62,119 nt of DNA, from positions 1 through 62,119 of the forward strand of contig JAGUZN010000090.1 in assembly GCA_020060775.1 (NCBI GenBank), in the 5' to 3' direction. Origin of the DNA: Armatimonadota bacterium. Lineage in GTDB: Bacteria > Armatimonadota > Hebobacteria > CAIYQO01. The notes under the pieces were generated by a model. It saw only the letters and a list, made by a program, of their open reading frames with translations, was not told the origin of the DNA and did not search any database. Shown here piece after piece: positions 7,563 through 15,746 of this stretch (the stretch's first letter is position 1; each line of letters opens with the position of its first letter). The position numbers were made by a program, and so were the translations under genes.

Positions 7563-10052
7563 TCAGAGCGCTGTAGGTACTGGAGGCCTTTTATTTTGTG
7601 GGGCTTCTGGTGTACGCTCCGTCGTTTCGCTTTCCTCTTGTTGCGGGCTATTCGTAGGAATGACTTTATCAGGTAATGTACGATCGTACGGTTCAGCCGG
7701 GGCTGGTGCAGGCGAGGCAGGCTCTTCCGGTTCTGCGGTTTCCCCATGAGGGGAAGTGATGCCCACGTCCGGGGTGTGTCTCTCAGGATCGGTGGGTGAC
7801 GCCGGGGGGACTTGAGGAGGTTGAGGGGGCTTGAACTGTTCAGGCTCCGCTGGATCTGCTGCTGGGATTTCGGGTGGCGGGGTCGTGGGTGGTGCAGGTG
7901 TTGGCGTTTCCGGTTTCGTATCTCGCTGGGGCGACGTCACCGTGCCATCGAGTATGGGGTCGTGCGTCAGCGGACAGCGTTTTGAGGGCACCTGGTCATA
8001 CGGAAATGGCTGGTTGATCGTCCGCGGGCAGGTGGGGGTGGCAAGCAAGCCGGATTCGATGCAGACCTCGCGTTCAATAAAGAGGTGCATCGTACAATGT
8101 TGTGCCGGAATACGTCCAACCGGCACATATTCGTGAATAGGAGCAGGACAGGAGGGCAGTGCGAGTTGTCCGGTATCCGCACAGAGGGCAACCTGGATCA
8201 CGCCTTCCGGGGCGTTAAAATCGACCGGGGGGATGTCCTGGCTGACCGCGCGCATGAAGTCCGCCCAGGCTTGCGCGGGAAGGCTGCCACCCGCCACGCC
8301 GGACATCGGCTTGCGATCGTCATTGCCCATCCACACTGCTGCGCTGATGATGGGCGTGTACCCGATGAACCAGGCATCGCGGAAGTCGTTGCTGGTTCCG
8401 GTTTTTCCTGCGACTGCTCGACCGATGTTCGCCCGCCTTCCTGTTCCGTGCATCACCACCTCGCGCAATCCCTGGGTGAGCAGAAACGCGGTGACCGGGT
8501 TCACCTGTTGATGGTGGCGCAGCGGTGCTAGGTAATCCTGTCCATGCTTGACAGTAATTCGCCGTATCAACTTCGGTTCCACCGAAATTCCCCCATTGGC
8601 ATATGTGGCGAAGGCATGCGCCATCTCGAGTGGCGTTACCTCTGATGTGCCGAGGGCGATAGTCATATTCGGGTTCAACGGGCTCGCAATACCGGCCTGG
8701 CGCGCGGCACGCACCACCGCATAGGGCGACATCTCATGGACCAACCTGACAGCAACGCTGTTCAGCGATTTCGCGAGCGCCGTGCGCAAGGTCACTGTCC
8801 CGTGGTAGCGGTTGCCATAGTTTTGCGGCGACCAACCGCCGATGGTGATGGGGGCATCCTGCTCACGTTCATAGAGCAGATGTCCGTGGTCAAGCGCCGC
8901 ATGATAGACAAAGGCTTTGAATGCCGAGCCCGGTTGGCGTTTCGCCTGGGTGGCGCGGTTAAACTGACTCTGCTCAAAGTCCACACCGCCGACCATGGCA
9001 CGGATATACCCGGTCTGGGCATCTACCGCGACCAGTGCGCCATTGCCGACGCGGCGTGAACGTCCGTCACGCACGGCCCGAACCAATGCCCGCTCCGCCG
9101 CTTGTTGCCATTTGGAGTGAATGGTGGTGTAGACGATCATGCCGCCGTGGTACACCCGGTCTCGGCCATAGCGCTCGATCAGTTCAAGTCGCACCGCTTC
9201 CACGACATATGGTGATTTCCACTTGACGATTTTCGGCGCCTTGATGCCGATACGCTCACTGCGGGCCGTTTGGTACTGCTCTTCGGTGAGCCATCCCTGA
9301 TCACGCATGGCCGCCAGCACCGATGTTTGCCGCGCGCGGGCCACGGCCATATGGCGACGCGGATTGCCTTCACCGGGGGCACGGATGAGACCGGCCAGCA
9401 ATGCACTTTCTGCCGGGGTGAGTTGCCGCACCGTCTTTCCGAAGTAGATTTTGGCCGCCGCGCCAAGCCCGTACGCCCCGTTGCCCAGATAGATGGCATT
9501 GAGGTAACGCTCGAGGATCTCGCTCTTGGTGTGCGCACGTTCAACGCGGAGCGCCAAGACGATTTCCCGCAGTTTACGCCGAAGCGTGCGACGGTCATTT
9601 AACAATTCCTGCCGTACCAATTGCTGGGTGATCGTGCTGCCGCCCTGGCGCAGTTCCCCTGCGCGCAGATCGACCCACAGCGCGCGGGCCATCCCCCGCC
9701 AATCGAGACCATGATGTTCGAAGAAGCGTTGATCCTCAGCTGCCAGCACCGCGTGAACCGTGTGGGCGGGCACTTGGTCCAGCGTAACGGGGACGCGGTA
9801 TTCCTCGTACAGTTTGCCGAGTAGCACGCCATCGGTGGTATAGATCGCCGTAGGAGGCAGATATTGTCCTGGTTGCAACTGATAAGGTGTCGCAGAGGCT
9901 GCGAGGATCACCAACCCCACAATGATACTGCCATACAGTAGCATGTTTCCGGTGAGACCCAGCCAGTATATTCCCTGCCGCCACATCCGTTGCCGCCATG
10001 ATCGCACGCGCTGCTGCAGCGCGTGCGCTTGCCATTTCCCGTGCTGCGACAT
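7563..10052 (-). CDS. Class A penicillin-binding protein (PBP1A type)
   Basis: A bifunctional peptidoglycan synthase of 829 residues. After a basic cytoplasmic head comes one membrane segment (about residues 32-54). The GT51 glycosyltransferase domain follows, with EDQRFFEHHGLDW, GGSTITQQ and the AIYLGNGAYGLG block. The transpeptidase domain carries all three active-site motifs: the SAFK serine-lysine, SLN and KTG. It polymerises lipid II and cross-links stems outside the membrane. The C-terminal ~115 residues are a Pro/Glu/Thr-rich disordered tail. The start at 10052 has GGAGG upstream; 50 more codons are open but unsupported. No partner division genes are adjacent. Confidence 0.94.
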   Translation of the reverse strand: MSQHGKWQAHALQQRVRSWRQRMWRQGIYWLGLTGNMLLYGSIIVGLVILAASATPYQLQPGQYLPPTAIYTTDGVLLGKLYEEYRVPVTLDQVPAHTVHAVLAAEDQRFFEHHGLDWRGMARALWVDLRAGELRQGGSTITQQLVRQELLNDRRTLRRKLREIVLALRVERAHTKSEILERYLNAIYLGNGAYGLGAAAKIYFGKTVRQLTPAESALLAGLIRAPGEGNPRRHMAVARARQTSVLAAMRDQGWLTEEQYQTARSERIGIKAPKIVKWKSPYVVEAVRLELIERYGRDRVYHGGMIVYTTIHSKWQQAAERALVRAVRDGRSRRVGNGALVAVDAQTGYIRAMVGGVDFEQSQFNRATQAKRQPGSAFKAFVYHAALDHGHLLYEREQDAPITIGGWSPQNYGNRYHGTVTLRTALAKSLNSVAVRLVHEMSPYAVVRAARQAGIASPLNPNMTIALGTSEVTPLEMAHAFATYANGGISVEPKLIRRITVKHGQDYLAPLRHHQQVNPVTAFLLTQGLREVVMHGTGRRANIGRAVAGKTGTSNDFRDAWFIGYTPIISAAVWMGNDDRKPMSGVAGGSLPAQAWADFMRAVSQDIPPVDFNAPEGVIQVALCADTGQLALPSCPAPIHEYVPVGRIPAQHCTMHLFIEREVCIESGLLATPTCPRTINQPFPYDQVPSKRCPLTHDPILDGTVTSPQRDTKPETPTPAPPTTPPPEIPAADPAEPEQFKPPQPPQVPPASPTDPERHTPDVGITSPHGETAEPEEPASPAPAPAEPYDRTLPDKVIPTNSPQQEESETTERTPEAPQNKRPPVPTAL

Positions 10053-10214
10053 ACACCGCCTCCGCTTTCCGTCACCGTGTGGGGTGTACCCGTGATGTTG
10101 TGCAGCGGTGTTTTCCGTCCGGTCGTATGGCCTGACATAGGGCGTTGATTGTGCAGGGAGTACGACATTCACGCCGACTGGGAGCGAGCGGCGTATCGGC
10201 ACATCGTGCGGTAG

Positions 10215-11363
10215 CTAGCAGGAGCGCGGCATAGCGGTATGGTGGGCAACGGATTCGTCAAAGAGCTCGAGCAATTGCTGGGCGGCGGCATCCCAAGAAC
10301 AGGCGGCGGCGCGCACAAGGCCCGCCTCACGCATGGCTTGCCGGCGTGCGCCATCACGCAGCAGTCGTGGAATCTCTTCAAGCCAGCGTGCATCAACCAA
10401 CGGCAGCACGCACGCCGCCGTGCCGGCTGTTTCCGGCAGTGCACCGCGGTCGGAGACCACGACGGGCACACCGTTCGCCATGGCTTCGAGCACCGGCAAA
10501 CCGAATCCTTCGTAATGCGAGGGCATGAGCAAAAGATCAGCGCCGGCCATCAGCGGGGGTAGCTGGTGCTGGGGGACGTACCCGCACAGCTGGATGTGAT
10601 CGCGATGTCGCGCGCGTGTCAGCGCCCGGCGCACGGTGCCGGAGCGCCACCCCCATTTGCCGGCGATGACCAGGCGATGCGGTATACCGGCATCTTTCCA
10701 CTCATCGAACCAGCGGATCAGTCCATCAAAATTTTTCTTGGGCTCGATGGTGCTGACTGCCAATAGGTAGGGGACATCGATACCGAAATGTTGATGGGAT
10801 GCCAGCATTTCTCCATCACCAGGCGGCTGCGTGCAGATGACGCCGTGCGGTATGACGCGAATGCGCGCGGGGGAAACCCGACAGTACCGCATGACATCCG
10901 CTGCTGAGGCGTGGCTGGGCACGGCGACGCGGGTAGCGTGTTGTGCGGATGGCGGGAGCAGCAACCGGTAATTGAGTGCATTCGACGCGCGGCACAATCG
11001 TGGATGCGACAGCGCAATGGTGTCGTGGATAAAGACCACGGAAGGCCCACGCCAGCGCAGCGTGGTGAGATAGCCGGGGGCATAAAGCAGATCGGCCCGA
11101 GATGATGCCAGCACGCCGGGCAGCGCCATTTGTTCCCAGATGATACGATGCAGGCGCTCATTGGTACGCAATGGAGCACGCAGGATTTCGGGCTGCCGGC
11201 GTGTTGGACCAAGGTGGACATCGATGGGGACGTCGCGCAACGCCAGCACACTGATGCGGTGATGCGTCCCGCTATTGAGCAATGCGCGCAACTGATGGAG
11301 TATGGCATGCTGGACGCCAGAAAATTCTCCCGCAACCAGCAGGGCATTCACGACAATATGCAT
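10215..11363 (-). CDS. GT4-like glycosyltransferase
   Basis: The 382-residue protein has the two Rossmann halves of GT-B enzymes. Recognisable pieces are the N-terminal VAGEFSGVQHAI glycine loop, the HDTIAL and VAVPSHASAAD segments, and the nucleotide-sugar-binding half with STIEPKKNFDGLI, AGKWGW and the family's E-x7-E block in HYEGFGLPVLEAMANG. It should transfer a sugar from an NDP donor; the acceptor is unknown but mannosyl- or glucosyl-transfer to a cell-surface glycan is typical. It has no signal peptide. It lies upstream of the penicillin-binding protein gene with a 160-bp gap, so co-transcription is possible. No other polysaccharide genes sit beside it. Confidence 0.88.
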   Translation of the reverse strand: MHIVVNALLVAGEFSGVQHAILHQLRALLNSGTHHRISVLALRDVPIDVHLGPTRRQPEILRAPLRTNERLHRIIWEQMALPGVLASSRADLLYAPGYLTTLRWRGPSVVFIHDTIALSHPRLCRASNALNYRLLLPPSAQHATRVAVPSHASAADVMRYCRVSPARIRVIPHGVICTQPPGDGEMLASHQHFGIDVPYLLAVSTIEPKKNFDGLIRWFDEWKDAGIPHRLVIAGKWGWRSGTVRRALTRARHRDHIQLCGYVPQHQLPPLMAGADLLLMPSHYEGFGLPVLEAMANGVPVVVSDRGALPETAGTAACVLPLVDARWLEEIPRLLRDGARRQAMREAGLVRAAACSWDAAAQQLLELFDESVAHHTAMPRSC

Positions 11364-11456
11364 AACGATGCCCGTTCGTATACACCCGGTACATCACATG
11401 ATCGGCTGCACGGTCGTACGCTCGTGCTATACTGTCAATCGGGGGACCGTCATTTA

Positions 11457-12236
11457 TCAGGGCCGCACGAACGCGTTCTCCCGTTTCTCTTCACCGATGG
11501 TCGTCGGCGGGTAGTGGCCGGCGTAGACGATGGTGGAATCCGGCAAGGTGTACAGTTTCTCGCGGATGCTTTTTAACAGCAGTTCTTGATCGCCCGAGCC
11601 ATCGCGGAAGTTCGTGCGACCGACGGTGCGGCGGATCAGTGTGTCGCCGCTAAAAAGGATCGGTTGATCACCCTGGCGCGTGCGCAGGCAGATGCCGCCG
11701 GGACTGTGCCCTGGGGTATGGATTACCTGTAGCACCATGCCATCCAGACGCAGGTAATCGCCATCGATGACCGTCCTATCTACTTTGGGCAGCCCGTCGA
11801 CGAACATGTGCGTATCTTTGGCATAGCCGTCTCGCACGTCTCCGGCATGCATGATGATCTCAGCGCCGGTGCGCTCTTTGAGGAAGCCGATGGCGCCGAT
11901 GTGATCGAGGTGGCCGTGCGTCAACACGATATATTTCAAGGTCAGTTTGTGTTGCTGCAGCAGATCGTAGATGCGCTGGGCATGTTCGCCGGTGGCACGG
12001 TAGCGATCGCGGCCAACCATTTCCAGTTCATCCCCCGGGTCGATGACAATGGCCTGCCGCCGTTTACCGGCCAGTATGTAACAGTTCGTGCGCCAGAAAC
12101 TGTTAACCTCGATATGCAGCAGTTGCGACTGTTTTGGCAGGATGACGGGATCGCGCCCCGTTTTGTCTGCCTGCGGCGAGGAGGAGAGTCCTGCCGCCAG
12201 CAGGATGATAGTGATTGCCAGGATCGCTTCACGCAT
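11457..12236 (-). CDS. Metallo-beta-lactamase-fold hydrolase with a signal peptide
   Basis: The 259-residue protein begins with a hydrophobic export signal (ILAITIILLAAGLS) followed by a soluble MBL domain. The metal-binding signature is intact: THGHLDH, then HTPGHSPGG, FSGDTLIRR and a final AGHYPPTT. The layout is closest to glyoxalase-II-like hydrolases, which cut thioesters such as hydroxyacylglutathione; an exported member may have another substrate. The start at 12236 gives a complete signal. The small GNAT gene follows upstream on the same strand at only 20 bp, so the two probably share a transcript. True beta-lactamase activity is not indicated. Confidence 0.85.
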   Translation of the reverse strand: MREAILAITIILLAAGLSSSPQADKTGRDPVILPKQSQLLHIEVNSFWRTNCYILAGKRRQAIVIDPGDELEMVGRDRYRATGEHAQRIYDLLQQHKLTLKYIVLTHGHLDHIGAIGFLKERTGAEIIMHAGDVRDGYAKDTHMFVDGLPKVDRTVIDGDYLRLDGMVLQVIHTPGHSPGGICLRTRQGDQPILFSGDTLIRRTVGRTNFRDGSGDQELLLKSIREKLYTLPDSTIVYAGHYPPTTIGEEKRENAFVRP

Positions 12237-12256
12237 GCTGCCATCCCCCGGTTGGA

Positions 12257-12787
12257 TTACCCGCGCTCATTCACCTCAGACGGAGGTGACAGCGAGAGCC
12301 ACATGTGGTCAAGGTAGTCGGTGCAGCCCATCTTTCGCCAGAAGGCTTGTGAGACGGCGTTATGGTGGGCGACGTTGAGTTGAATGTTTTCCATGCCGCG
12401 CGAGCGAAACCACTCGAGCACCGTCGTCAACAGCGCTTCGCCGATACCCTGGCGGCGTGCGGCCTCTGAGATGCACAGGTCGGCGATGAACCCGTAGCGG
12501 GGGTGGGGGAAGATGGGCGGATTTTGGGCGATGTACGCGAGGATATATCCCATCACCTGTTTTTCACCCCCCTGGGCTACCAGTACGTGATAGTTACTGT
12601 CACGCATCACGGTGTATACGTGACGAATATAATTGGATCGGCCATGCGGCGGTATGCGGAAGCGGTGATCGAGTGCGGCATGAAAGGCCATGAGCTCAAC
12701 CCAGAGGTCGCCAATGGCGTCCAGGTCCTTGCGAGTGGCCTGACGAATGATGAGACCTGTGTTGGCATGCGGCTTCCGGTGCAACAT
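12257..12787 (-). CDS. GNAT family N-acetyltransferase
   Basis: A 176-residue acetyltransferase with the GNAT core: IIRQATRKDLDAIGDLW at strand 1, a motif A region FIADLCISEAARRQGIGEALL (the R/Q-x-x-G-x-G/A acetyl-CoA loop being RRQGIG) and the C-terminal QAFWRKMGC segment. The substrate cannot be inferred. The only usable upstream start is the ATG at 12787, because an in-frame stop lies six bases before it. A TATAAT box on the minus strand ends nine bases before this ATG, so the message may be leaderless or nearly so. It probably heads a two-gene unit with the metallo-hydrolase. Confidence 0.85.
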   Translation of the reverse strand: MLHRKPHANTGLIIRQATRKDLDAIGDLWVELMAFHAALDHRFRIPPHGRSNYIRHVYTVMRDSNYHVLVAQGGEKQVMGYILAYIAQNPPIFPHPRYGFIADLCISEAARRQGIGEALLTTVLEWFRSRGMENIQLNVAHHNAVSQAFWRKMGCTDYLDHMWLSLSPPSEVNERG

Positions 12788-12791
12788 GGTT

Positions 12792-12801
12792 TATAATTAT
12801 A
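12792..12801. promoter_or_regulatory. Overlapping divergent -10 boxes
   Basis: The ten bases TATAATTATA hold a TATAAT on the plus strand (12792-12797) and one on the minus strand (12796-12801), so they could serve both the GNAT gene and the MEMO-family gene. Neither has a good -35 box. Opening at one would block the other. Confidence 0.45.
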
Positions 12802-12821
12802 CTGCAGAAGCTCCTGCCATG

Positions 12822-12943
12822 TAAGGGGGCTTGCCGTGCAGAGCGTGCAACCCATTGCGTATGAGAAGCTGTACGCAAAGTCTCTGTCCGGGCTCGCTTG
12901 ATCTTTTCGCGGACCGCGAACAGCCCCCTTGCATACAGCTTCT
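12822..12943 (+). promoter_or_regulatory. Structured 5' leader of the MEMO-family gene
   Basis: A long stem pairs 12864-12878 with 12929-12943 (15 bp, one mismatch). Inside it GGGCT at 12890-12894 can pair with AGCCC at 12922-12926, and TTCGCG/CGCGAA closes a triloop hairpin at 12906-12920. A competing helix pairs AAGGGGGCT at 12823-12831 with AGCCCCCTT at 12922-12930, which would break the long stem. The ribosome-binding site AGGGAGG starts eight bases after the main stem. Two exclusive folds next to a ribosome-binding site look like a switch or protein-binding leader. It matches no riboswitch class that I recognise. Confidence 0.5.
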
Positions 12944-12961
12944 GAGAAACAGGGAGGAAAT

Positions 12962-13852
12962 ATGGAACATACTCCTATGCGGAATACTGTCCGTGCGCCG
13001 GCAGTGGCGGGGAGTTTTTACCCGGCAGCGCCCGAGGAGTTACGGCAGGCGATTGCCTCGGCTTTCCGTTCGCCACGCGGGCCGGATGCTGTGCCGGAGT
13101 ACGAGTCGGGAGGTGGTCGTCTCGTCGGGGTGATGGCGCCGCACGCAGGGTATGTATATTCCGGCGCTGCGGCGGCCTGGGGCTACGCGGCGATGGCGCG
13201 CGCCGGTCGCCCGCATGCTGTGGTGATACTGGGTGTCAACCACCGAGGCATTGGCGCTTCGATCGCGTTGTCGGCGGCAGCAGGCTGGGAAACCCCGTTG
13301 GGGATCTCGCCGGTAGACCGTGAACTGGGTCATCAACTGCTGCAACTGGATGCGGATGTGCAGATTGATGCACGGGCACATGCCTTGGAGCACTCGCTGG
13401 AGGTACACATACCGTTTATCCAGTCCGTATTTCACGATGTGCCCATCGTGCCGATTGCCATCAGTGCGGCATCATTTCCTGCGGTGCAGCGGTTGGGTGA
13501 GGCATTAGCTGTGTTGGCACGCGAGCGCACTATCGTGTTGCTGGCCAGCAGTGACCTGTCGCATTTTCAGCCGCAGGAAGTGGCGGTACGGCAGGACCAT
13601 CAGGCGATGGCCTGCGTGCAGGCCATCGATCCGACAGGATTGTGGAGCACGGTGCGCGAGCAGGGAATCACCATGTGCGGCGTGTTGCCGGTGGCGAGCA
13701 TGCTGACAGCGGCTCGTGCGTTGGGTGCGAACCGGACATCGTTGTTGCAGTATTATACCTCCGGCGATGTCTCAGGCGACACCCGGCAAGTCGTCGGGTA
13801 CGGCACCATTGCCGTATACCGTGCGGAAGATCAGGAGGGGAGGGACGGCTAG
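12962..13852 (+). CDS. MEMO1 / AmmeMemoRadiSam system protein B family
   Basis: The 296-residue protein has the conserved blocks of the MEMO family: VAGSFYPA near the start, APHAGYVYSG, LGVNHRG, EHSLEVHIPF, ASSDLSHF and the late CGVLPV. These include the histidines, aspartate and cysteine that form the buried site related to extradiol dioxygenases. The bacterial role is not settled; the gene is usually found with an AMMECR1 protein and a radical SAM enzyme, neither of which is nearby here. The start at 12962 follows AGGGAGGA. The long structured leader suggests control after transcription. It is followed 78 bp later by a small membrane protein on the same strand. Confidence 0.88.
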   Translation: MEHTPMRNTVRAPAVAGSFYPAAPEELRQAIASAFRSPRGPDAVPEYESGGGRLVGVMAPHAGYVYSGAAAAWGYAAMARAGRPHAVVILGVNHRGIGASIALSAAAGWETPLGISPVDRELGHQLLQLDADVQIDARAHALEHSLEVHIPFIQSVFHDVPIVPIAISAASFPAVQRLGEALAVLARERTIVLLASSDLSHFQPQEVAVRQDHQAMACVQAIDPTGLWSTVREQGITMCGVLPVASMLTAARALGANRTSLLQYYTSGDVSGDTRQVVGYGTIAVYRAEDQEGRDG

Positions 13853-13930
13853 TGTTCAACCTGCGTTGAGCTGTTTTGCAGCTTTCGCTAGTGATCGTTC
13901 ACGGTTCTATGGTCAATACCAGGTTCGCAT

Positions 13931-14497
13931 GTGAACCCCCGACACATCGACTGGCAGGTGAAGGCGTCAGTAAAGGCGGCGTGCACTGCGATGTTACTCA
14001 TCACTGTTCTGGTCGTGGGTCTGTTGCTGGGAATTCCGCTGTGGGGATCGCGCAAAGGATTGGTGCATGTCCTCACAGTCGGATTGTGCCTCGTGTTGGC
14101 GGAAATCGCCGTTGTTCTTCTCGTGCCGCTCCTCTCGCATGCTCTGCCGATAGGCAGTGCGCGCGGCCCCGCGGCTGTCGCTGGTTGGTGGCATTTCATC
14201 TTGTGGAGCATTTTTACTATTGCTGCGTTTCCCATCGGTGCATACTTGACTCGTTTTACGTCATGGAATCTCGAGCCGTTTGATAACTTACTCGGCCTGC
14301 TGAGCGGGGTGGTGCTCGGTTTTGTGGTATCGCGCATTTTGCTGTCCTCACTTGTACAGATGTACACAGGCGATCCATTCTACGAAGTCATGCAGCAGCA
14401 CGCTTTGGTGCGTCAGATTGTGTTCCTGGATTCCTGGCACGCCTTCACCGGGTGGCTGGATGCCACGAGCCAAGCGCCGGACACTGCCATTGAGTGA
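13931..14497 (+). CDS. Predicted integral membrane protein of unknown function
   Basis: The 188-residue product has about four hydrophobic segments (around residues 19-42, 49-72, 85-107 and 119-142) and a soluble C-terminal end. The loop with TSWNLEPFDNLLGLLSG is reminiscent of CvpA-type proteins, in which a helix pair surrounds a similar D-x-x-x-G motif, but the match is too weak for a name. It has no catalytic residues that I can identify. It lies between the MEMO-family gene and a PAP2-like gene on the same strand, with a 78-bp gap on the left and about 120 bp on the right. Confidence 0.6.
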   Translation: MNPRHIDWQVKASVKAACTAMLLITVLVVGLLLGIPLWGSRKGLVHVLTVGLCLVLAEIAVVLLVPLLSHALPIGSARGPAAVAGWWHFILWSIFTIAAFPIGAYLTRFTSWNLEPFDNLLGLLSGVVLGFVVSRILLSSLVQMYTGDPFYEVMQQHALVRQIVFLDSWHAFTGWLDATSQAPDTAIE

Positions 14498-14616
14498 CGT
14501 CTGACTCCAGCTCTAAAGTCGTGCTCACCCCTTGACCTTTCCGTGGTAATGCGGTAATGATTGCCGGGCGTCCTGTGTTGCTGTCATGACGGTATGTCGC
14601 AGGGTGCCGGTGCGTG

Positions 14617-15669
14617 ATGGATTTCGAATTTATTCTGTTTGAGTTGATCAACGGCATAGCCGGGCGCTATGGCTGGCTTGACGCCGGCGCTCGCCTGCTG
14701 GCCGTTTTCGGCTTGCTGGCCGTTCTCCTCCTCGTCGTCGCCGTTCTGTGGCTTCCCATGGCAGCCACGGCACGTCGTCGTGTCTTCCTGTCGTTTCTTC
14801 TGGTCACTGCCGTATGCGGGGTGTTGGCGGGGGTGCAGTGGTGGCTGTCGGCACATGTGCTGCACCACGAATTCCGCGCCCGCCCTGATAACTCCCGCTG
14901 GGCGACGGTGCTGCTCACGGCTCCTACCGTGTTATCGTTTCCCGCCTGGCCGGTCGTGTGGGCGGTCGCATTCACCGTGCCGCTCTACCAGATGGCGCGA
15001 TGGCCGGGCCGGGTGAGCGCGCTGGTCAGCGGCCTTCTCGGCATCGCGCTCATCGTGACCGGCGTGAATTTTCCCTTTGATGTCGTGACCGGATGCTTGC
15101 TGGGATTGGGGATCGGCGCGACGGCTGTCGCCATCGGAGGATGGTGGCCAGCTTCACGGCTATCGACGGGGGTGCGGCTCACGGCGGTATGGGTGTTGTT
15201 CCTTCTCTGGTGCGGGGTGCTGGTTCTGGTGATGCGCCCGGCTTCGGAAGTCGGGAGTGCTTCCCCGCGAGGTCCGATCACGCATTCGGTCCGCGTGACG
15301 CCACCGGCAAGGGTAATGCAGCGCGTCAACGCCGTCGCAGACCCGTATCCGGCGACTATTGAAGCGGCGACGAATGGCCATCAGCAGGTGGCCTGGATGC
15401 GCATCACGCTGCCCGCCCCAGCGGAGTCACTCAATATCCCACGAGAGCTAACCCGGCAGTTGGTCAACGCCGTCTTCCGCGAATGGGATGCGCTCGATAT
15501 GGTGACCGTCTCGGTCATCGCGGAATTCCCCGGCGAGAAAACGGGTACACTTTACACTGTCACGCTGGCGCGCGGCGCATGGCCTCTCGCGGGTATTCCA
15601 TCCGGGCAGGCCTTGCCCGGCAGTAAGTACTTTCATCCGCGCTATCTGACGCCTGCTTCAGTTCCTTGA
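14617..15669 (+). CDS. PAP2-like membrane protein with a degenerate active site
   Basis: The 350-residue protein has six or so membrane helices in its first 210 residues and an extracytoplasmic tail. The order of segments follows PAP2 lipid phosphatases: an Arg/Pro loop (HEFRARPD), a second loop (SFPAWP) where the family has SFPSGH, and GVNFPFDVVTG where it has a GVHYPSDV-type motif. Both catalytic histidines are thus missing, so phosphatase activity is unlikely; lipid binding or a scaffold role is possible. The tail (residues about 240-340) resembles nothing I know. An in-frame GTG at 14614 could also serve as start. Immediately downstream is the promoter of ricT. Confidence 0.55.
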   Translation: MDFEFILFELINGIAGRYGWLDAGARLLAVFGLLAVLLLVVAVLWLPMAATARRRVFLSFLLVTAVCGVLAGVQWWLSAHVLHHEFRARPDNSRWATVLLTAPTVLSFPAWPVVWAVAFTVPLYQMARWPGRVSALVSGLLGIALIVTGVNFPFDVVTGCLLGLGIGATAVAIGGWWPASRLSTGVRLTAVWVLFLLWCGVLVLVMRPASEVGSASPRGPITHSVRVTPPARVMQRVNAVADPYPATIEAATNGHQQVAWMRITLPAPAESLNIPRELTRQLVNAVFREWDALDMVTVSVIAEFPGEKTGTLYTVTLARGAWPLAGIPSGQALPGSKYFHPRYLTPASVP

Positions 15670-15702
15670 GCTTGACGATTTCGCTTGTCGAGACGAACCT
15701 GT

Positions 15703-15708
15703 TATAAT
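15703..15708 (+). promoter_or_regulatory. -10 box of the ricT promoter
   Basis: TATAAT lies 38 bases before the ricT ATG in the short gap after the PAP2-like gene. No good -35 box stands at the right spacing; a TTGACG further up (15672-15677) is 25 bases away, which is too far. Confidence 0.5.
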
Positions 15709-15746
15709 AGAGCATCGGACATGATGTTCCTTTGTGAGAGTACTGC

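Noticed and set aside
12804..12961. 6S RNA, SRP RNA or a known riboswitch before the MEMO gene
   Set aside because: No conserved SRP loop, no 6S central bubble with matching ends and no known riboswitch core could be found; kept only as an unnamed leader.
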